Shown here one piece after another: positions 37,464-46,676 of a stretch of 64,000 nucleotides of DNA. The notes below the pieces were generated by a model. The model was not told where the DNA came from. It saw only the letters and a list, made by a program, of their open reading frames with translations, and ran no database searches. How positions within the stretch are numbered: position 1 is the first letter of the stretch; every line of letters begins with the position of its first letter. A program made the translations under genes and the position numbers. Source of the DNA: Massilia alkalitolerans DSM 17462 (GTDB lineage: Bacteria; Pseudomonadota; Gammaproteobacteria; Burkholderiales; Burkholderiaceae_D); assembly GCF_000427785.1 (NCBI RefSeq), contig NZ_ATYR01000003.1:107196-171195 (forward strand). Direction: 5' to 3'.

Positions 37464-39734
37464 ATGTACCAGCCATTCCCGCTCCGCCCGGCCGTCCGTG
37501 CCGCCGTATGTGCCGCCCTGCTGCTGCCGGCCGCCCTGCCTGCGCGCGCCGGCGTCCTGGACGAAGTGCCGCTGCCCGACATCAGCGCTGTCACCGACTA
37601 CCGGCCGAAGATCCCGCTGCGGGTGTACTCGGCCGACAAGGTCCTGATCGGCGAGTTCGGCCTTGAACGGCGCGATTTCGTGCCGATCGCGAAGATCCCT
37701 CCCCTGATGAAGGCCGCCGTGCTGGCGATCGAGGATGCGCGCTTCTATGAGCACAGCGGCATCGACTGGATCCGCGCGCTGGGCGCCGCCAAGGCCAACC
37801 TGGCGTCGCTCGGCAGTTTCCGCCAGGGCGGCTCCACCATCACCATGCAGGTGGCGCGCAACTTTTTCCTGTCGCGCGACAAGACCCTGCCGCGCAAGCT
37901 GACCGAGGTCGGCCTGGCCTACAAGATCGAGCAGGCCCTGTCCAAGGACCAGATCCTCGAGGTCTACATGAACCAGATCTACCTGGGCCAGCGTTCCTAC
38001 GGCTTCGCCAGCGCGGCGCGCACCTATTTCGGCAAGCCCTTGTCGAGCCTGAGCCTGGCCGAGGCCGCGATGCTGGCCGGCCTGCCGCAGAACCCGTCGC
38101 GCCACAACCCGGTGGCTAATCCGGAGCGCGCGCAGCAGCGCCAGCAGGTGGTCCTCAAGCGCATGCTGGCGCTGGGCAGAATCACCGAGGCGCAGTACCG
38201 TCAGGCGCTGGCCGAACCGCTGCGCGTGCGGCGCGACGGCGGCGGCCCGGGTGCGGGCGCCGAATACGTCGCCGAGCTGGCGCGCCAGGCCGCCCATGCG
38301 CGCTTCGGGCAGGCGGCCTACGAGCACGGCTACACGGTCACCACCAGCATCAACGCGGCCGAGCAGACTGCCGCCTACGAGGCGGTGCGCCGCAACGCCA
38401 TCGCCTACGATCGCCGCCACGGCTACCGCGGACCGGAAGCGCGCATCGCGCTGCCGAAAGCGGAACAAGAGCGCGAAGAGGCGGTCAACGAGGCCCTGCA
38501 GAAGCGCCCCGTGGTGAGCGGCTTCACGCCCGCCGTGGTGCTGGCGGCGTCGCCCAAGCGGGTGCGCGTCGTCACCCGCGACGGCGACACCATCGAGATC
38601 AAGGCCGGCGGGCTCGCCTTCGCCGCCCCTGCCCTCCTGCCTTCGGCCAAGGCCGGCCTCAAGCTGGCGCCGGGCGCCGTGGTGCGCATCGCCCCCGGTG
38701 GCAAGGATGGCTGGGCCATCACCCAGCTGCCGCAGGTGGCCTCGGCCTTCGTCGCGATTGATGCACAGACCGGCCTGGTGCGCGCCATGGTGGGTGGGGT
38801 CGACTACCAGCTGCAGAAACTCAACCACGTGACGCAAGCCTGGCGCCAGCCGGGGTCGAGCATCAAGCCCTTCGTGTATTCGGCGGCGCTGGAGCGCGGC
38901 TTCTTCCCGGGCACGACCATTCTCGACGAACCGCTCGATTTTTCAAACGAGAAGGCCTATGCCAACTGGTCGCCGCGCAACGACGACGGCCTGTTCGAGG
39001 GCCCGGTGACGATCCGCCATGCGCTCACGCACTCGCGCAACGTGCCGACGGTGCGCATGCTGCGCGCGCTCGACGTCGACTATGCGCGCGAACACCTGGG
39101 TCGCTTCGGCTTCGACATGGCGCGCCACCCCAGCAACCTGACCCTGGCGCTCGGCACCGGCGCGGTGACGCCGCTGCAGATGGCCGGCGCCTACGCGGTG
39201 CTGGCCAACGGCGGCTACCGGGTCGAGCCCAGCCTGGGCATGACGATCCACGACCGCGACGGCAAGCTGCTGTTCGAGAGCGGCAAGCCGCGCCCGCTGC
39301 AGGAGAGCGCGCGCGTGCTGGATGCCCGCAATGCCTTCATCGCGGACAGCATGCTGCGCGACGTGGCGCGCTTCGGCACCGGCGCCCGGGCTTCGCGCCT
39401 CTTGAACCGCACCGACCTGGCGGGCAAGACCGGCACCACCAGCAACGCCATCGACGGCTGGTTCGCCGGCTATGGCGCCAATGTGGTGGCGGTGGCCTGG
39501 ATGGGCTACGACGAACCGCGTTCGCTGGGCAGTCACGAATTCGGCTCCACGCTGGCCTTGCCGGTATGGGTCGACTACATGCGCGTGGCGCTGGCGAAGA
39601 CGCCGCAGCGCGAGCGCACGCCGCCCGAGGGCGTGGTGCGCGCCGGGGGCGACTGGGTGTACGCGGAGTTTGCCGAACCGGCGCCAGCCGTGGAGGGCGG
39701 CACTGCTGCACCTGTGGCGCCGCAGTCACCGTAA
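37464..39734 (+). CDS. Class A penicillin-binding protein (PBP1a/1c-type)
   Basis: This bifunctional peptidoglycan synthase has 756 residues. An N-terminal signal-anchor-like helix (VRAAVCAALLLPAALPARA) leads into a glycosyltransferase domain with the catalytic Glu90 (EDARFYEHSGIDW) and GGSTITMQVARNFFLSRDKT. The transpeptidase domain carries Ser465-x-x-Lys468 (QPGSSIKPF), a SRN-type motif in HSRNVPTVRM and the KTG motif at Lys655 (GKTGTTSNAIDGWF). An additional insertion (about residues 310-400) lies between the two domains. It is shorter than E. coli PBP1a and probably an accessory copy. Confidence 0.93.
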   Translation: MYQPFPLRPAVRAAVCAALLLPAALPARAGVLDEVPLPDISAVTDYRPKIPLRVYSADKVLIGEFGLERRDFVPIAKIPPLMKAAVLAIEDARFYEHSGIDWIRALGAAKANLASLGSFRQGGSTITMQVARNFFLSRDKTLPRKLTEVGLAYKIEQALSKDQILEVYMNQIYLGQRSYGFASAARTYFGKPLSSLSLAEAAMLAGLPQNPSRHNPVANPERAQQRQQVVLKRMLALGRITEAQYRQALAEPLRVRRDGGGPGAGAEYVAELARQAAHARFGQAAYEHGYTVTTSINAAEQTAAYEAVRRNAIAYDRRHGYRGPEARIALPKAEQEREEAVNEALQKRPVVSGFTPAVVLAASPKRVRVVTRDGDTIEIKAGGLAFAAPALLPSAKAGLKLAPGAVVRIAPGGKDGWAITQLPQVASAFVAIDAQTGLVRAMVGGVDYQLQKLNHVTQAWRQPGSSIKPFVYSAALERGFFPGTTILDEPLDFSNEKAYANWSPRNDDGLFEGPVTIRHALTHSRNVPTVRMLRALDVDYAREHLGRFGFDMARHPSNLTLALGTGAVTPLQMAGAYAVLANGGYRVEPSLGMTIHDRDGKLLFESGKPRPLQESARVLDARNAFIADSMLRDVARFGTGARASRLLNRTDLAGKTGTTSNAIDGWFAGYGANVVAVAWMGYDEPRSLGSHEFGSTLALPVWVDYMRVALAKTPQRERTPPEGVVRAGGDWVYAEFAEPAPAVEGGTAAPVAPQSP

Positions 39735-39785
39735 CAAGGCAGGGCGGGTGCCGGAGCTTGTATCCGGCACCCGCCGTGTGATCGT

Positions 39786-40307
39786 TTATTTCGCTGGCGG
39801 CGCCGGGAACAGGATCGCCGGACCCTTCGGCGCCACGCCCGGAGCGAGCGCGGCGGGCGCCGGCTTGCCGGCCGGGCCGAGGTGGCGCACGAAGCGGTAG
39901 ATCGCGCGCAGGTCTTCCCTGTCCATCTGGTGCAGCGTGAACCAGGGCATGGGCGGGCGCGCCTGCATGGTCTGCGCCATCCTGATCCAGTCGTCCTCGC
40001 CGAGCGCATTCATCGACAGGCGCAGGTTGGTCGGGTAGGTCGTGCCCCAGGGGCCGTGCCAGCCCAGTTGGTCACCCTGGAGCCAGTCCTTTTCGGGCAC
40101 CTTGCCGGCGCTCATGCCATAGCCGGCGGTATGGCAGTCGTTGCAGCCGCCGACCTTGACGAGGTAGCGCCCGCGCTCGATGTATTTGCCTTGTGCCGTG
40201 GCGTTCGCCGCCGGCTGGTGGGGCTTGTTCTGTGCGGCGTGCACGGCAGGCATGGCGAGAGCCAGCAGCACGGCGGCGGCACAGGCTGTGTGAAGAGCTG
40301 CGATCAT
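39786..40307 (-). CDS. Periplasmic c-type cytochrome
   Basis: The 173-residue protein has a signal peptide (ACAAAVLLALAMPAVHAAQ). Its single heme-binding motif is CNDCH at residues 55-59, with an axial Met likely in GYGMSAG or the RPPMPWFTL segment. It resembles small class I cytochromes that accept electrons from a dehydrogenase. No redox enzyme is encoded next to it. The start chosen is the first one that creates a signal peptide; upstream in-frame codons are rejected. Confidence 0.88.
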   Translation of the reverse strand: MIAALHTACAAAVLLALAMPAVHAAQNKPHQPAANATAQGKYIERGRYLVKVGGCNDCHTAGYGMSAGKVPEKDWLQGDQLGWHGPWGTTYPTNLRLSMNALGEDDWIRMAQTMQARPPMPWFTLHQMDREDLRAIYRFVRHLGPAGKPAPAALAPGVAPKGPAILFPAPPAK

Positions 40308-40445
40308 GTGGTCGGTTCCCGATAATGGCCGGCCCATGATGCAGCAAGTAGCCTGGCGCCGGCTGTTTCTTGTCAATAGGCGACAAGATAGCCGGCGTTC
40401 GCCGTCGATGGCAGCCCCACGACTGGGGGGATCGTGCATGCCTCC

Positions 40446-42053
40446 TTACGGCAGGCCCTGTACCGTCCCCTCCTTCGGATAATCGATCACGTAGTCGACG
40501 TTAAAACGGGCGGTCTCGTTCGGCTTGAGCGTGCGCTCCCAGCCGACCACGCCACGGCGCTGCTGCCAGTCCTTCACGCTCGGCTCGGGATTCAGGGAGA
40601 TCTTGGCGCTGATCTTGTCCGACTGGCTGACCGGGGTCGGCTCGAGCACCAGGATATCGATCGGCTGGCGGTGCAGGTTGGTCACCACATAGGTGTCGGC
40701 GATGCGCTTCTGGTTCTCGCGCTTGAAGAAGCCCGCTTCGCCCGATTTCTCGTTGCGGCGCTCGGTCGTGACGCGCACCAGCGGATCGCGCCCGAAGGCC
40801 ATGTTGAAGCGCTCGCTTGCCTGGGGATCCCAATGCAGTGCGCCCACGTAGGAACCGTCGCGGCGCAGCTGCACCTGGCCCGGCAGCCAGACGCCGTCGG
40901 GCCGCGCCGCATCGATGGTCAGTACCGCGGCATCCTTGTTGTCGCGCGGCGCGATGCGCACCAGCTGCTTGACGGCCAGGTTCTGCCTGGCCAGGCCGAC
41001 CGAGATCTCGCGGCCGTCCGATGCCAGGTCGACCCGGGCCGGCACCTCGAATTCGGTGGTGAAGCTGCCCTGCGTCTCGATGACCGGCGCGATGTAGTCG
41101 TCGGCGGCGACGCGCGAACCCGTGACCGTCACGGCCCTGGGCGCCGGAGGTGGCGGCGCGGCAGGCGCACTCCGCCGGGCATACTGGAAGTTGAGCATTT
41201 CCTGCGCCTCCTGCGGCGGCCGGTGGGTCAGCAGCCACGGCAGTGGATCGGGCGCGTAGGCGGTCAGGTTCGGCTGGCCGGTCGACAGGCGCAGCCTGAC
41301 CTTACTCCAGTCCTCGCCGGTCTTTTGCGAGATCGCCGCCATCCGCTCCAGTTCCACCGTGGACGTGTTCGAGTCCAGCGTGGCGCGATAGGTCGGCTTC
41401 CAGCCGGCGCGGTTGACCTGGTAGGACAGCAGGATCTTGCCGGGCTGGCGCACCGCGACCGCCACCGTCATGCTGCGGCTCTCGCGCGTGCTGGCCTGGA
41501 GCTTGGCGAGGTCGCCCTTGAGAGCCTCCAGCTGCCTGGTCAGCGCCCGCTTCTTCACCTCGGCCTCGTGCATGCGGGCCAGGGCCTCGCTGCCGCCCTT
41601 GCGGATCGCGTCCAGGGTCCCCAGCAACGCCTTGGGATCGCCCGCGGCACGTCCCGGGGCGTTGTCGCCGCCGCCGAGGCGCTCGAGGTAGCCCTGCACC
41701 AGCTGGGACGATTTGATCTCGGCATCGACCAGCGCGACCTGGTCCTGCAGCGCCTGGATCTTTGCTTCCAGTTCCGCTGCGCGCGGGCTCGGGCTGTCGA
41801 CGGCGCGCTGGTCGCGCGTGAGCACCTGCCCGACCTGGATGCCCGGATCGGCCTGCAGGCGCACGGTGTCGGTATTGAAGTTGGCGAGCAGGCCGGTGAT
41901 CTCGACCTGGGTCATGCCCGGCGTCACCTGGACCAGGCGTTCCACCGTGGCGCTGCCCGGATACAGGGTGACGCTCTGGATCGGCGCCTCGACGGCGGAT
42001 GCGCCGGATGCGGCCAGGGCCAGGAAGATGGTCCACTGCTGCTTGATTGCCAT
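40446..42053 (-). CDS. DUF4139 family secreted protein
   Basis: The 535-residue protein has a signal peptide (WTIFLALAASGASAVEA). The N-terminal DUF4140-type region begins IQSVTLYPGSATVERLVQV; a coiled coil follows at about 80-190 (AELEAKIQALQDQVALVDAEIKSS). The DUF4139 beta-rich domain fills the rest (AVAVRQPGKILLSYQVNRAGWKP to the end). Such proteins are known in mucoidy-related and hypothetical contexts; no biochemical role is firm. It is minus-strand, with 104 bases to the gluconokinase gene. Confidence 0.88.
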   Translation of the reverse strand: MAIKQQWTIFLALAASGASAVEAPIQSVTLYPGSATVERLVQVTPGMTQVEITGLLANFNTDTVRLQADPGIQVGQVLTRDQRAVDSPSPRAAELEAKIQALQDQVALVDAEIKSSQLVQGYLERLGGGDNAPGRAAGDPKALLGTLDAIRKGGSEALARMHEAEVKKRALTRQLEALKGDLAKLQASTRESRSMTVAVAVRQPGKILLSYQVNRAGWKPTYRATLDSNTSTVELERMAAISQKTGEDWSKVRLRLSTGQPNLTAYAPDPLPWLLTHRPPQEAQEMLNFQYARRSAPAAPPPPAPRAVTVTGSRVAADDYIAPVIETQGSFTTEFEVPARVDLASDGREISVGLARQNLAVKQLVRIAPRDNKDAAVLTIDAARPDGVWLPGQVQLRRDGSYVGALHWDPQASERFNMAFGRDPLVRVTTERRNEKSGEAGFFKRENQKRIADTYVVTNLHRQPIDILVLEPTPVSQSDKISAKISLNPEPSVKDWQQRRGVVGWERTLKPNETARFNVDYVIDYPKEGTVQGLP

Positions 42054-42157
42054 GGAATCTCTTTCAAAAGTGAAATGTTTCCGCGAGCGTAGCAGATGTG
42101 GCCTAGCAAAAACCCTCACAAAACCACGACGTGGCAAGGACTGTGTAACGAGACGTT

Positions 42158-42667
42158 TCAGGAAGCGCCGCGTGTTGCCAGGACCTGCTCCACCAGGCGC
42201 TGCGGCGGCTCGCGCACGTCGAGCGTGACGCCGCGCTCATCCGGCTGGAGCGGTTCGAGGGTGCGCAGCTGGCTGTCGAGCAGCGATACCGGCATGAAGT
42301 GCCCGCTGCGCGCGGCCATGCGCTGCGCAATGAGGTCGCGGTTCCCGTGCAGGTGCACGAAGCGCACATCGCCGCCATCGCCGCGCAGCACGTCGCGGTA
42401 GGCGCGCTTGAGCGCGGAGCACGACAGCACGACCACCGGATCCGTCTGCCATGCCCGCTCGATCTCGGCGCGCAATGCCTCCAGCCAGCCGCGCCGGTCG
42501 TCGTCGTCGAGCGGGACCCCGGCCGACATCTTGGCCACGTTCTCCGGCGGATGGAAGCGGTCGCCCTCGATGAAGGGTGCGTCCAGCGCCTGCGCCAGGC
42601 GCGTTCCGACTTCACTCTTGCCGCAGGCGCTGACGCCCATCACCACCCATGCCGTCCGCTTGTCCAT
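42158..42667 (-). CDS. gntK: Gluconokinase
   Basis: The 169-residue P-loop kinase phosphorylates gluconate to 6-phosphogluconate. The Walker A motif is GVSACGKS (residues 11-18), followed by FIEGDRFHPPENVAKMSAGVPLDDDDR, the signature of GntK/IdnK. The later VVVLSCSALKRAYRDVLR and RSGHFMPVSLLDSQ segments are also characteristic. No Entner-Doudoroff genes adjoin it. Confidence 0.95.
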   Translation of the reverse strand: MDKRTAWVVMGVSACGKSEVGTRLAQALDAPFIEGDRFHPPENVAKMSAGVPLDDDDRRGWLEALRAEIERAWQTDPVVVLSCSALKRAYRDVLRGDGGDVRFVHLHGNRDLIAQRMAARSGHFMPVSLLDSQLRTLEPLQPDERGVTLDVREPPQRLVEQVLATRGAS

Positions 42668-42686
42668 GTGCTCTCTTCGTCCTGGT

Positions 42687-43309
42687 TCATTGAGGGATGG
42701 CGACTGTCCGCTTGGGATGGGAGGCGCTGTGCAAGCTCATATGGGGATTGGCACACACTTCCTTGAACAGTTTCGCATACTCGGCAAGCGGCGGCAGGCC
42801 GACCGCGCGCCGGCGCTCGTCGACCCTGGCGATATCCTCGATTTCGAAAGGCTGCCACTCGGTCCTGCTGACGCAGCTGCCCTGGGTGCCGAAGCGTTGC
42901 GGATAGTGGGTGCGGTCGTGCAGGTAGGCGACATTCTTCCCGGATGCCTGCCCTTCCTTCCCAGGGGCTCCATCAAGGCCAGCACCTCGCGCTGGAAAGC
43001 CTGGTCCCGGTCCGCGTGCTGCGCGATCAGCCAGGCGGCCGTGGCGCCGTCCTGGCCGACCATCGCGACCGTCGGCCAGCCATGCTGCGCGACGATCTCC
43101 TTCAGGCGGGACCGGTTGGCGTCATCGACGGCGGCCCAGCGGCTGACATCGCCCTTGCGCGCGAGCTGGCGGACTTCCTGGTCGCTGGCCGCCATTTTCA
43201 GGAGTTCGTCGCGCAACGCGGCGTGCGTCAGGCCGGCGGCGTGGGCGCCGGCAGAGCCCGCGAACAGGATGGCGGCCGTGAATAGCTGTCCCAGGATTAC
43301 GCGTTGCAT
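42687..43309 (-). pseudogene. DUF6624-domain secreted protein broken by a frameshift
   Basis: A signal peptide (QLFTAAILFAGSAGAHA) leads into a DUF6624-like region (LLKMAASDQEVRQLARKGD, VAQHGWPTVAMVGQDGATAAWLIAQHAD). After LALMEPLG the reading frame yields nonsense rich in Arg/Ser. The next frame instead encodes KNVAYLHDRTHYPQRFGTQ and, after a few residues, FEIEDIARVDERR and LAEYAKLFKEVC, the expected end of the domain, stopping at 42687. One missing base near 42957-42965 would explain this. Whether it is decay or a sequencing error next to G/C runs cannot be decided from the sequence. Confidence 0.75.
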
Positions 43310-43393
43310 GCTGTCTCCGAAGTGGTGGATTGCCCCCAGCTTACCGAAAACTGAGACACCGGATATGCGCGCATTTTCACGCTTCGGTCGTCC

Positions 43394-46300
43394 TCAGCAG
43401 AAGTCCCGGCTCGGCGCACGCAGCTTCCCGAGCAAATGCGACATGTCCACCAGCCGCTTGGCCACCAGGTGCCGCACCTCGCCCTGCTTCTGCCAGATAC
43501 CGTACACCCCCAAGAGCGGGGCATTGAGCACCTCGCGCCGCTGCTGCTCCACCAGCGTCGGCCAGACGATCACGTTAATGTTCCCGGTCTCGTCCTCGAG
43601 CGTCATGAACAGCACGCCCTTGGCCGTCCCGGGCCGCTGGCGCACCGTCACCAGGCCGCAGGCGCGCGCCAGCTGGCCATCGGCATAGTCGGCAAGAACC
43701 GAGGCCGGCATGAAGCGCCTGGCCAGCAGCTGCTCACGCAGCAGCGCCAGCGGATGGCGGCCCAGGGTCAGGCCCTGGGCGCGGTAGTCGCCCACGATCT
43801 CGTCGGCTTCGGTCGGCGCCGCCAGCTGCGGCAGTTCCTCCTGCGGCGTGGTCGGGCGCAGCAGGTCGCGGTCGGGCACCGCCCCCACCGCCTGCCACAG
43901 CGCCTCGCGCCGGTTGCCCGCCAGCGACCGCAGCGCGTTGGCGCCGGCCAGCACCTGCAGGTCGCCCCGGTCGAGCTGGGCGCGGCGCGCCAGGTCGGCC
44001 ACGCTCTCGAAGGGACGCACCGCGCGCGCCATCTCGATGCGCAGCGCTACCTCCTGCTTCAGTCCGCGCAGCAAGCAAAGGCCCAGGCGCACCGCCGGCT
44101 GGCGCGAGCGGTCCGTCGGATGCAGTTCTTCCAGGGTCGAATCCCAGCCGCTGATGGCGACGTCCGCCGGACGCACTTCGATGCCGTGGCGGCGCGCATC
44201 CTGCACCAGCTGCGAGGGGCTGTAGAAGCCCATCGGCTGGCTGTTGAGCAGTGCGCAGAGGAATGCGGCCGGCTCGTGGCACTTGAGCCAGGAGCTGGCA
44301 TAGGCCAGCAGCGCGAAGCTGGCCGCATGCGACTCGGGAAAACCGTATTCGCCGAAGCCCTGGATCTGGCTGAAGATCGCTTCCGCGAACGCCAAGGTGT
44401 AGCCGCGCTCCAGCATGCCGCGCACGATGCGGTCGTAGTATTTTTCGAGCCCGCCCTTGCGCTTCCACGCCGCCATCGCGCGCCGCAGCTGGTCCGCTTC
44501 CCCCGGCGTGAAGCCGGCGCCGAGGATCGCCACCTGCATCACCTGCTCCTGGAAGATCGGCACGCCCAGGGTACGCTCGAGCGCCACCTTCATTTCGGGG
44601 CTCGGATAGTGGATCGGCTCCAGGCCCTGCCTGCGCCGCAGATAGGGATGCACCATCCCGCCCTGGATCGGGCCGGGGCGCACCACGGCCACTTCGATCA
44701 CCAGGTCATAGAAGCGGCGCGGACGCATGCGCGGCAGCATGCTCATCTGGGCGCGCGACTCGATCTGGAACACGCCCACGGTGTCGGCCGCGCAGATCAT
44801 GTCGTAGGTGGCCTTGTCGTCGGGCGGAATGTCCTGCATCTCGAACAGGTTGCCGTAGCGCTGGCCCACCAGTTCGAGGCCGCGCCGCATCATCGACAGC
44901 ATGCCCAGTGCCAGCACGTCGACCTTCATCAGGCCGAGTTCTTCGAGGTCGTTCTTGTCCCACTGGATGACGCTGCGCTCCGCCATGGTGGCATTCTCGA
45001 TCGGCACCAGGCGCGACAATTTGCCGCGCGCGATGACGAAGCCGCCCGGGTGCTGCGACAGGTGGCGCGGGAAGTTCAGCAGCTTGTCGGCCAGCGTCGC
45101 CCATTGCTGCGCCAGGCGCGATTCCGGGTCCAGTCCCGCCTCCGCCAGGCGCCCCAGCAGGTCGGCGCGGCTGTCGAACCAGTGGTGGGTCTTGGCCACC
45201 TTCTCGACGATGGCCAGGTCGATGCCGAGCGCGCGTCCGCTGTCGCGCAGCGCGCTCTTGGGGCGGTAGCTGATCACCACCGCGGCCAGCGCCGCCCGCT
45301 CGCGCCCGTATTTCCGGTAGATGTACTGGATGACTTCTTCGCGGCGCTGGTGCTCGAAGTCGACGTCGATGTCGGGCGGCTCGTTGCGCTCCTTCGAGAT
45401 GAAGCGCTCGAACAGCAGGCTGGCGCGCGCCGGGTCGACCTCGGTGATGCCGAGGCAGTAGCACACCGCGGAATTGGCGGCCGAGCCGCGCCCCTGGCAC
45501 AGGATGTGCTGCGAGCGCGCGAATCTGACGATGTCGTATACGGTGAGGAAGTAATGTTCGTACTTCATCTCGGCGATGAGCTGCAGCTCGTGCTCGATCT
45601 GCGCCTGCACCTTGGCCGGGATGCCCTCGCGGAAGCGCCGGTGCGCGCCGATATAGGTTTCCTGGCGCAGGAAGCTGGTGGCATCCATGCCGGGCGGGAT
45701 CACTTCGTCGGGATATTCGTAGCGCAGCTCATCCAGCGAGAAGGTGCACAGGCGCGCGATGCGCAGCGTCTCGGCCAGCGCTTCGCGGCCGTAGATGTTG
45801 GCCAGGCGCAGGCGCGAACGCAGGTGCTGCTCGGCGTTCTGGGCCAGGCCATAGCCGCATTCGGTCACCGGTTTCTTCAGCCGGGTGGCGGTGAGCGTGT
45901 CCTGCAGGGGCTTGCGGGAGCGCACGTGCATCACCACGTGGCCGAGCGCCGTGATCGGCAGGCCGTGCTGCCAGCCCACCTCTTCCACCGCCTCGCGGTG
46001 CGGTTCGTCGAAGGCGCGGTGCAGCAGGACCAGGCCGAGCCAGGCGCGGCCAGGGAAGGTGCTCGCCATCCAGGCGGCTTGAGCGTGCAGGCGGTCGACG
46101 TCCGCCGCTTCGTGCGAGGGATAAGCGGGGAGCAGGATCGCCAGGCAGTCGGGCATGTGCTTCAGGTGCGCGTACGCGGGCGCGGGCCGGGCCAGGTCGT
46201 CCGGCGTGAGGAAGTAGGTCCCCTTCTCGCTGCGGGTGCGGCCCAGGGTGATCAGCTCCGCGAGGTTGCCGTAGCCGTTGCGGTTCTTGGCCAGCAGGAT

Positions 46301-46576
46301 CAGCGACAGCGCCGGGCTGCCGTCCGGGTGCTTCAGGTGGAAGTGGGCGCCGATCACCAGGTGCAGGCCGGCCTTCTTGGCCTCGGCATGGGCGCGCACC
46401 ACCCCGGCCAGCGAGCATTCGTCGGTCAGCGCCAGGGCAAAATAATCGAGTTGGACCGCGCGCGCCACCAGTTCCTCCGCATGCGAGGCTCCTTCGAGGA
46501 AGGAGAAGTTCGACAGGCAGAACAGCTCCGCATACGGAGGCAAAACCTGTGGTGGCGGAGAAAGCGGATCGGTCAT
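43394..46576 (-). CDS. dnaE2: Error-prone DNA polymerase DnaE2
   Basis: DnaE2 is the second alpha subunit of DNA polymerase III, which copies damaged DNA in the ImuA-ImuB-DnaE2 mutasome. The 1060-residue protein has an N-terminal PHP domain (YAELFCLSNFSFLEGASHAEELV), the C-family polymerase palm with PPDIDVDFEHQRREEV, and the Asp-pair region, helix-hairpin-helix and an OB domain at the end (TVRQRPGTAKGVLFMTLEDETG). The start at MTDPLSPPP is the canonical one. No imuA or imuB is nearby. A perfect LexA box lies 49 bases upstream, so SOS induction is expected. Confidence 0.95.
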   Translation of the reverse strand: MTDPLSPPPQVLPPYAELFCLSNFSFLEGASHAEELVARAVQLDYFALALTDECSLAGVVRAHAEAKKAGLHLVIGAHFHLKHPDGSPALSLILLAKNRNGYGNLAELITLGRTRSEKGTYFLTPDDLARPAPAYAHLKHMPDCLAILLPAYPSHEAADVDRLHAQAAWMASTFPGRAWLGLVLLHRAFDEPHREAVEEVGWQHGLPITALGHVVMHVRSRKPLQDTLTATRLKKPVTECGYGLAQNAEQHLRSRLRLANIYGREALAETLRIARLCTFSLDELRYEYPDEVIPPGMDATSFLRQETYIGAHRRFREGIPAKVQAQIEHELQLIAEMKYEHYFLTVYDIVRFARSQHILCQGRGSAANSAVCYCLGITEVDPARASLLFERFISKERNEPPDIDVDFEHQRREEVIQYIYRKYGRERAALAAVVISYRPKSALRDSGRALGIDLAIVEKVAKTHHWFDSRADLLGRLAEAGLDPESRLAQQWATLADKLLNFPRHLSQHPGGFVIARGKLSRLVPIENATMAERSVIQWDKNDLEELGLMKVDVLALGMLSMMRRGLELVGQRYGNLFEMQDIPPDDKATYDMICAADTVGVFQIESRAQMSMLPRMRPRRFYDLVIEVAVVRPGPIQGGMVHPYLRRRQGLEPIHYPSPEMKVALERTLGVPIFQEQVMQVAILGAGFTPGEADQLRRAMAAWKRKGGLEKYYDRIVRGMLERGYTLAFAEAIFSQIQGFGEYGFPESHAASFALLAYASSWLKCHEPAAFLCALLNSQPMGFYSPSQLVQDARRHGIEVRPADVAISGWDSTLEELHPTDRSRQPAVRLGLCLLRGLKQEVALRIEMARAVRPFESVADLARRAQLDRGDLQVLAGANALRSLAGNRREALWQAVGAVPDRDLLRPTTPQEELPQLAAPTEADEIVGDYRAQGLTLGRHPLALLREQLLARRFMPASVLADYADGQLARACGLVTVRQRPGTAKGVLFMTLEDETGNINVIVWPTLVEQQRREVLNAPLLGVYGIWQKQGEVRHLVAKRLVDMSHLLGKLRAPSRDFC

Positions 46577-46624
46577 CGGCAGGGTATGGGCGAACGGGAT
46601 ACAATGCTGGACAAACCGGCAATA

Positions 46625-46640
46625 CTGTATAAAAACACAG
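46625..46640. promoter_or_regulatory. LexA (SOS) operator
   Basis: CTGTATAAAAACACAG matches the LexA consensus CTGT-N8-ACAG perfectly. It lies between the divergent dnaE2 (start 46576) and PhzF gene (start 46677), nearer to dnaE2, which is a known SOS gene in many bacteria. Confidence 0.85.
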
Positions 46641-46676
46641 TATAACCGAGACTTCCCGCTCGACAAGGAGAAACGC

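Noticed and set aside
43436..46645. 1069-codon frame on the plus strand opposite dnaE2.
   Set aside because: It is His/Arg/Gln/Ala-rich with no motif, while dnaE2 on the other strand has clear polymerase motifs and a LexA box.
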